10,390 bases of DNA, taken from contig JAGCMR010000183.1 in the NCBI GenBank assembly GCA_017646305.1, positions 1-10,390 of the forward strand. Direction: 5' to 3'. Source of the DNA: Spirochaetaceae bacterium. Lineage in GTDB: Bacteria; Spirochaetota; Spirochaetia; Treponematales; Treponemataceae. How positions within the stretch are numbered: position 1 is the first letter of the stretch; every line of letters starts with the position of its first letter. The notes under the pieces are model-generated. The model saw only the letters and a list, made by a program, of their open reading frames with translations. It made no database searches and was not told the DNA's origin. A program made the translations under genes and the position numbers. Positions 6,933 through 10,390 of the stretch are shown piece by piece.

Positions 6933-6936
6933 AAAG

Positions 6937-7506
6937 ATGGAAACTGAAAAAAAACATGATTGCAGTGAACACCTTTGTGTTGAAGAAAAAGGTGGAAAAA
7001 AATCTTCTGTTAAACATATACATCCCCTAGTTTTTGTGGTGGTGGGCTTATTGGTAGGTATTGGTATAAAACTTTTTTGTCTTGACCTGCTGAGAGTTTC
7101 TGGCTCCTCTATGGAACCTACCATTGCTTCTGGAAGTCAAATCCTTGTTAACAAGCTATCCTTTGGCTTAGTAAAACCTTTTGGAGATGAACTTTTGATT
7201 CAATGGAAGGAACCTCAGCGGGGTGATGTGGTACTGTATTTTTATAATAACCGAGGGGTAATCAAGCGATGTGTGGCAGTGGCTGGAGACCGACTAGAAT
7301 TTTCCAATGATTTCGGGTATAGTCTTACTGTGAATGAAAAAAGCATTCCATTGACAGAGTCTCAGTATCAAAAGCTCAAGCATAATCAGCAGGTTCCCCC
7401 TAGCATGATTCTTGCTTTAGGAGATAATTATGAAGAATCTGTTGATTCTCGGGACTATGGCTTTGTGTCGGTAAAAAATGTGTTGGGAAGGATTATTGGT
7501 AAATGA
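6937..7506 (+). CDS. lepB: Signal peptidase I
   Basis: This membrane-bound serine protease removes signal peptides from exported proteins on the outer face of the cytoplasmic membrane. At 189 residues it has the compact form common in Gram-positives, with a single membrane segment (about 30-51) after a charged N-terminal tail. The catalytic Ser58 is in SSMEPT and the general-base Lys110 is in GVIKRCVAVAGD. The conserved C-terminal box reads LGDNYEESVDSRDYG (161-175). All key residues are intact. The ATG at 6937 has only a poor ribosome site (AAAG); no better in-frame start lies before the membrane segment. The stop overlaps the next start by 4 bases, so it is coupled to the penicillin-binding protein. 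The exported propeller protein across the divergent region is one likely client. Confidence 0.96.
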   Translation: METEKKHDCSEHLCVEEKGGKKSSVKHIHPLVFVVVGLLVGIGIKLFCLDLLRVSGSSMEPTIASGSQILVNKLSFGLVKPFGDELLIQWKEPQRGDVVLYFYNNRGVIKRCVAVAGDRLEFSNDFGYSLTVNEKSIPLTESQYQKLKHNQQVPPSMILALGDNYEESVDSRDYGFVSVKNVLGRIIGK

Positions 7507-9368
7507 GTGAATTTATATCCCGCAAACGATTTTTAGTTTTTGCCATCATTGTAGGCTTAGCGGCAATTTATATCATTGCAACCTTTGGATTACTTGCAGT
7601 ACAGGAGGTACCTGTTCGTCAGGCTCGTAAGCAGGAAATGGTGCGAGGAACCATTGTGGACAGAAACGGTAAGCCACTGGCAGTTTCCACCAATTTTTAC
7701 CATCTTTCTGTTACACCTTCGGCCATCTCTAATGTGGAAAAGACTGCCAACGTACTTGCTCCAGCCTTGCAGATGAATCCAAGCCAAATTATTCAGTCTA
7801 TTCAAGAATCTTCTCGAGTCTTTTATCTAAAAAAACGACTGGACGAAACAGAATACGATATATTGAAAACCTTGATTCAAGATAATGAGCTTTCTGGTTT
7901 ACGGTTTGATACGATTCCTGGTCGTGTGTATCCTGAGCATGATTTAGCTGCCCAGCTTATTGGTTTTATGGGAGATGATGGAGAAGGCTTGGCTGGAATA
8001 GAATATTCCATGCAGCGAGATTTAGCTCCAGTTTTTAGTCAAAATGCGGGAGAAAGCCGAGATGGCCAAAACATCTATCTTACCATTGATGCAAACCTGC
8101 AATATAAATTGGAAAAAATAGCTTTAAATGCCATGGAGTCAACTCAAGCGGAAAGTGTTATGATGGTGGCTGCCGATGGAAAAACAGGGGAGATTCTATC
8201 TTATATTTCCCTTCCTTCAGTAGATTTGAACCAGTACCGTAATTCCACTCCTGCCCAGCGTCAAGATAGGCCAGCAGTAGTTGCCTATGAGCCAGGTTCT
8301 GTGTTTAAGGTGTTTTCTGTGGCTACCTTCTTTGATGCTGGCTTAATTTCTCGTGACGAAAAGTTTGTGTGCGATGGACGCTACGATGTAAGTACTGCCA
8401 ACGGAGAACGAGTGCGTATTACCTGCCTTGACCACCATGGCTCCATTACTGCGGAGGAGGCTCTCCAGTATTCCTGTAATGATGCCCTAGCCCAGATGAG
8501 TGCCAAAATCAACTCGGAATATTTTATCAATAAGTTAAAGGAGCTGGGCTTTGGTTCAAGGACGGGAGTAAATTTGCCTGGAGAAACAGCTGGCTTGGTA
8601 AAGACTCCTTCTGATCGTTTATGGTCTGGCCGTTCTAAGCCTACTATTTCTATTGGACAGGAAATAAGTGTTTCTGCCCTGCAAATGGTGCGGGCTACCA
8701 CTGCCATAACAAACCACGGTACTCCACTGGAGCTTTCCGTTGTGTCACGAATCACCGATCGGGACAATAATGATGTTCTAGTTCACACTCCCACAGCAGG
8801 TCAGCGAGTTTTTTCAGATGCTACAGCAGCCTATATCTTGGAATGTATGAAGTCCACCGCCCAGGTGGGAACAGGACATAGAGCTGCTTTGGGAGATATT
8901 TCTATTGGTGTAAAAACTGGTACGGCCCAGATGATTGATGCCTCCACGGGAGGTTATAGTGATACGGACTTTATTTCCAACTGTATCGCCGTTTTCCCTG
9001 CAGAGGATCCCCAGGTTATCCTGTACATTGTTATTACTAAGGCCAAGGGAGAAACCTATGCAGGACGTATTGTTGCTCCTGTGGTGGCAGAAGCAGCAGA
9101 TGTTATTATTGACCACATGGGACTTTCCCGTGAAAGTGCTGCAAGCTTGGCTCATTCAGGTCTTATTTCCGTGCCAGCTGGTTCCTTGCCTGAAATTGTA
9201 AACTTTCTGCCAGATTTCACTGGTATTCCCAAGCGGAGTCTCACAGCCCTCCTTATCCACGATAAGCTGAATATTGTAATCAAGGGAGATGGCTATGTGG
9301 TGGCACAAAATCCACCAGCGGGAACACCTGTGACGGAGGGAATGACCATTGAATTCTATCTGGAATAA
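7503..9368 (+). CDS. ftsI: Class B penicillin-binding protein (FtsI/PBP2-like transpeptidase) with PASTA domain
   Basis: A 621-residue peptidoglycan DD-transpeptidase. It has a short cytoplasmic tail, one membrane segment (about 10-33), an N-terminal pedestal region beginning MVRGTIVDRNGKPLA, which is the hallmark of class B PBPs, and a transpeptidase domain (about 215-530). The three active-site motifs are intact: SVFK with nucleophile Ser266 and Lys269, SCN at 324-326, and KTG at 471-473. One PASTA domain occupies about 568-621 (LPDFTGIPKRSLTALL to EGMTIEFYLE), the kind of tail found in FtsI/SpoVD relatives. The start overlaps the lepB stop (ATGA), with GGAAGGA 10 bases upstream. The symbol reflects similarity to division transpeptidases; an elongation or other role cannot be excluded from sequence alone. 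Confidence 0.93.
   Translation: MSEFISRKRFLVFAIIVGLAAIYIIATFGLLAVQEVPVRQARKQEMVRGTIVDRNGKPLAVSTNFYHLSVTPSAISNVEKTANVLAPALQMNPSQIIQSIQESSRVFYLKKRLDETEYDILKTLIQDNELSGLRFDTIPGRVYPEHDLAAQLIGFMGDDGEGLAGIEYSMQRDLAPVFSQNAGESRDGQNIYLTIDANLQYKLEKIALNAMESTQAESVMMVAADGKTGEILSYISLPSVDLNQYRNSTPAQRQDRPAVVAYEPGSVFKVFSVATFFDAGLISRDEKFVCDGRYDVSTANGERVRITCLDHHGSITAEEALQYSCNDALAQMSAKINSEYFINKLKELGFGSRTGVNLPGETAGLVKTPSDRLWSGRSKPTISIGQEISVSALQMVRATTAITNHGTPLELSVVSRITDRDNNDVLVHTPTAGQRVFSDATAAYILECMKSTAQVGTGHRAALGDISIGVKTGTAQMIDASTGGYSDTDFISNCIAVFPAEDPQVILYIVITKAKGETYAGRIVAPVVAEAADVIIDHMGLSRESAASLAHSGLISVPAGSLPEIVNFLPDFTGIPKRSLTALLIHDKLNIVIKGDGYVVAQNPPAGTPVTEGMTIEFYLE
9335..9340 (+). promoter_or_regulatory. Ribosome binding site that decides a TTG start for the Maf-like gene
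   Basis: GGAGGG lies inside the last codons of ftsI, 8 bases before a TTG at 9349. No ATG or GTG lies between the previous in-frame stop (9343-9345) and 9412. The ATG codons at 9412 and 9415 have no ribosome site, so the TTG is the best start. Confidence 0.65.
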
Positions 9369-10390
9369 AAATCTTACCCTGTTGCAGGAACGATTTCCCC
9401 AGCTCTATGATATGATGAAAGATGAGCTTCTGGGAGCTCTCCCCGTTGCAGAACCTGCCTCAGCTGAAAAAATAGTTAACTTTCCCTGTGGCTGGACTTT
9501 GAAGCAGGCAAAAACAGGGGCCTGGACTGGGGAAGTAACTGGAGCTGGTGGACAGGCCCTCCATTCCCGCTATGATCCTCAAAAGGAAGGCCAGCGTTTT
9601 GCTCAATCTTTACTGCAGGAAATGGAAGCCTCCCAAAAGCAGGTTCCAGTGTTCATGGGCTTTGGCTTAGGCTACGGTCTTGTGTCTCTCGCCGAAATCA
9701 TGCTTGTAGCTCAAGCTGGTCAGCAAATTAAAACTGGATTAGGAAAAAATTCTTTTGCAGGAATCGTGCTGGTGGAGCCTCATGTAGCCTGCTTTGCTGC
9801 TGCCCTGTGGTGTATAGATTTTGAGCCTGTTTTCTCCTTGGAAAAATGTGCCTTGCTGGTGGGGGCCTCTCATCAGTCAGTGCTGGGGGTTTTAGAAAGC
9901 TTTTGCCTTGAAAAATGTCACTGTATCTGGAACAAGGCTCACACCAGCCATAATCAACAGTATTTTGATGGTCTTCATACCTTGATTCAGCGAAACCGAG
10001 ATAAGGATGCCATCAATAATCGTACCTTGGAAAAATTCGGCCAGCTGTGGCTTAGAAATAGCTGTCGCAATCTGGAGGCTCTGGCTACCTGTGACGGGGT
10101 AAAGCGTTATGAAAATTTAGGCTGGAATCTAGATGCCTGTGTGATAGGTGCGGGGCCTTCCTTGGACGAGATTCTTCCCCATCTGAAGGAAATCAAGGAG
10201 AGATGCCTGCTGATAGCGGTGGATACCGCCTTAAGAGCCTGTCTTCGTGCTGGGGTGGAGCCAGACTTTGTGGTTTTGGGTGATCCACAATATTGGAATG
10301 CCCGTCATCTTGCAGGCCTTTCATCCCCGTCTTCCGTCTTGGTTACCGAAGTTGCAGCCTATCCTTCTGTGTTCCGCTTTCCCTGCCAAG
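9349..10390 (+). CDS. Maf/DUF115-type protein (motility-associated glycosyltransferase-like), N-terminal part
   Basis: The frame is open from the TTG at 9349 to the end of the window (347 complete codons), so the 3' end is missing. The start gives (M)NSIWNKNLTLLQERFPQL, a usual type of opening for this family, and overlaps ftsI by 20 bases. A first Rossmann-like region shows FMGFGLGYGL (about 102-110), followed by LVEPH (Glu143). A second, the core DUF115/MptE-like domain, shows VIGAGPSLDE (265-274), then AVDTALRACLRAGVEPDFVVLGDPQ with Asp292. These motifs are typical of Maf proteins, which in Campylobacter, Helicobacter and relatives attach nonulosonic acids such as pseudaminic acid to flagellin; acceptor and sugar here are unknown. 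The link to lepB and a PBP suggests an envelope or flagellar role. The family call is confident, the transferase function is inferred. Confidence 0.85.
   Translation, partial: MNSIWNKNLTLLQERFPQLYDMMKDELLGALPVAEPASAEKIVNFPCGWTLKQAKTGAWTGEVTGAGGQALHSRYDPQKEGQRFAQSLLQEMEASQKQVPVFMGFGLGYGLVSLAEIMLVAQAGQQIKTGLGKNSFAGIVLVEPHVACFAAALWCIDFEPVFSLEKCALLVGASHQSVLGVLESFCLEKCHCIWNKAHTSHNQQYFDGLHTLIQRNRDKDAINNRTLEKFGQLWLRNSCRNLEALATCDGVKRYENLGWNLDACVIGAGPSLDEILPHLKEIKERCLLIAVDTALRACLRAGVEPDFVVLGDPQYWNARHLAGLSSPSSVLVTEVAAYPSVFRFPCQ

Noticed and set aside
6891..7124. N-terminal extension of the M23 protein to an ATG at 7124
   Set aside because: It is antisense to the well-supported signal peptidase I gene, has no domain, and would put the start beyond the divergent promoter region.
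8381..9155. Leftward open frames opposite the penicillin-binding protein (113 and 128 codons)
   Set aside because: They are antisense to the transpeptidase domain with its conserved motifs, have no ribosome site of note and resemble no family.
6937..10390. A novel defence or mobile system in the right-hand operon
   Set aside because: All three genes belong to known envelope-related families with intact motifs, and there are no transposase, integrase, nuclease or toxin-antitoxin signatures or flanking repeats.

Overview
The window looks like chromosomal core-genome DNA from a moderate-GC bacterium, and a spirochaete of the Treponema type is my best guess. That guess rests on gene content and general resemblance of the proteins: a Maf/DUF115 protein beside a PASTA penicillin-binding protein and signal peptidase I, plus a beta-propeller protein with a deacetylase-like C-terminus. 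No 16S or tRNA gene is present to confirm it. I see no mobile element, CRISPR array, phage gene or stable RNA gene, and genes fill almost the whole window.

Layout. (1) 1-591, +: the 3' end of pnp (polynucleotide phosphorylase; KH and S1 RNA-binding domains). A very long hairpin with a T-tract follows (611-690), then an M16 zinc peptidase (708-1997, +). The pnp-M16 order is also known from Bacillus. (2) 2026-6890, -: a tightly packed four-gene set, read right to left: a LysM/M23 membrane-anchored peptidoglycan hydrolase, a small zinc-ribbon/coiled-coil protein, an exported beta-propeller protein with a degenerate polysaccharide-deacetylase domain, and aroC (chorismate synthase). It converges on the M16 gene with 28 bases between the stops. 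(3) 6891-6936: a 46-bp divergent regulatory region with a plausible promoter for the rightward genes and an AT-rich palindrome. (4) 6937-10390, +: signal peptidase I, a class B penicillin-binding protein with a C-terminal PASTA domain, and a Maf/DUF115 protein that runs off the window, each overlapping the previous gene.

Together the middle and right parts form a divergent cell-envelope locus: export processing, septal or elongation peptidoglycan synthesis, peptidoglycan hydrolysis and probably surface or flagellar glycosylation, with aroC attached at the end of the leftward operon. The least ordinary element is the propeller/deacetylase-like protein at 3135-5366. It keeps the NodB-domain fold signature but has lost the recognisable metal-binding and catalytic residues, and it is translationally coupled to an unrecognised zinc-ribbon protein.
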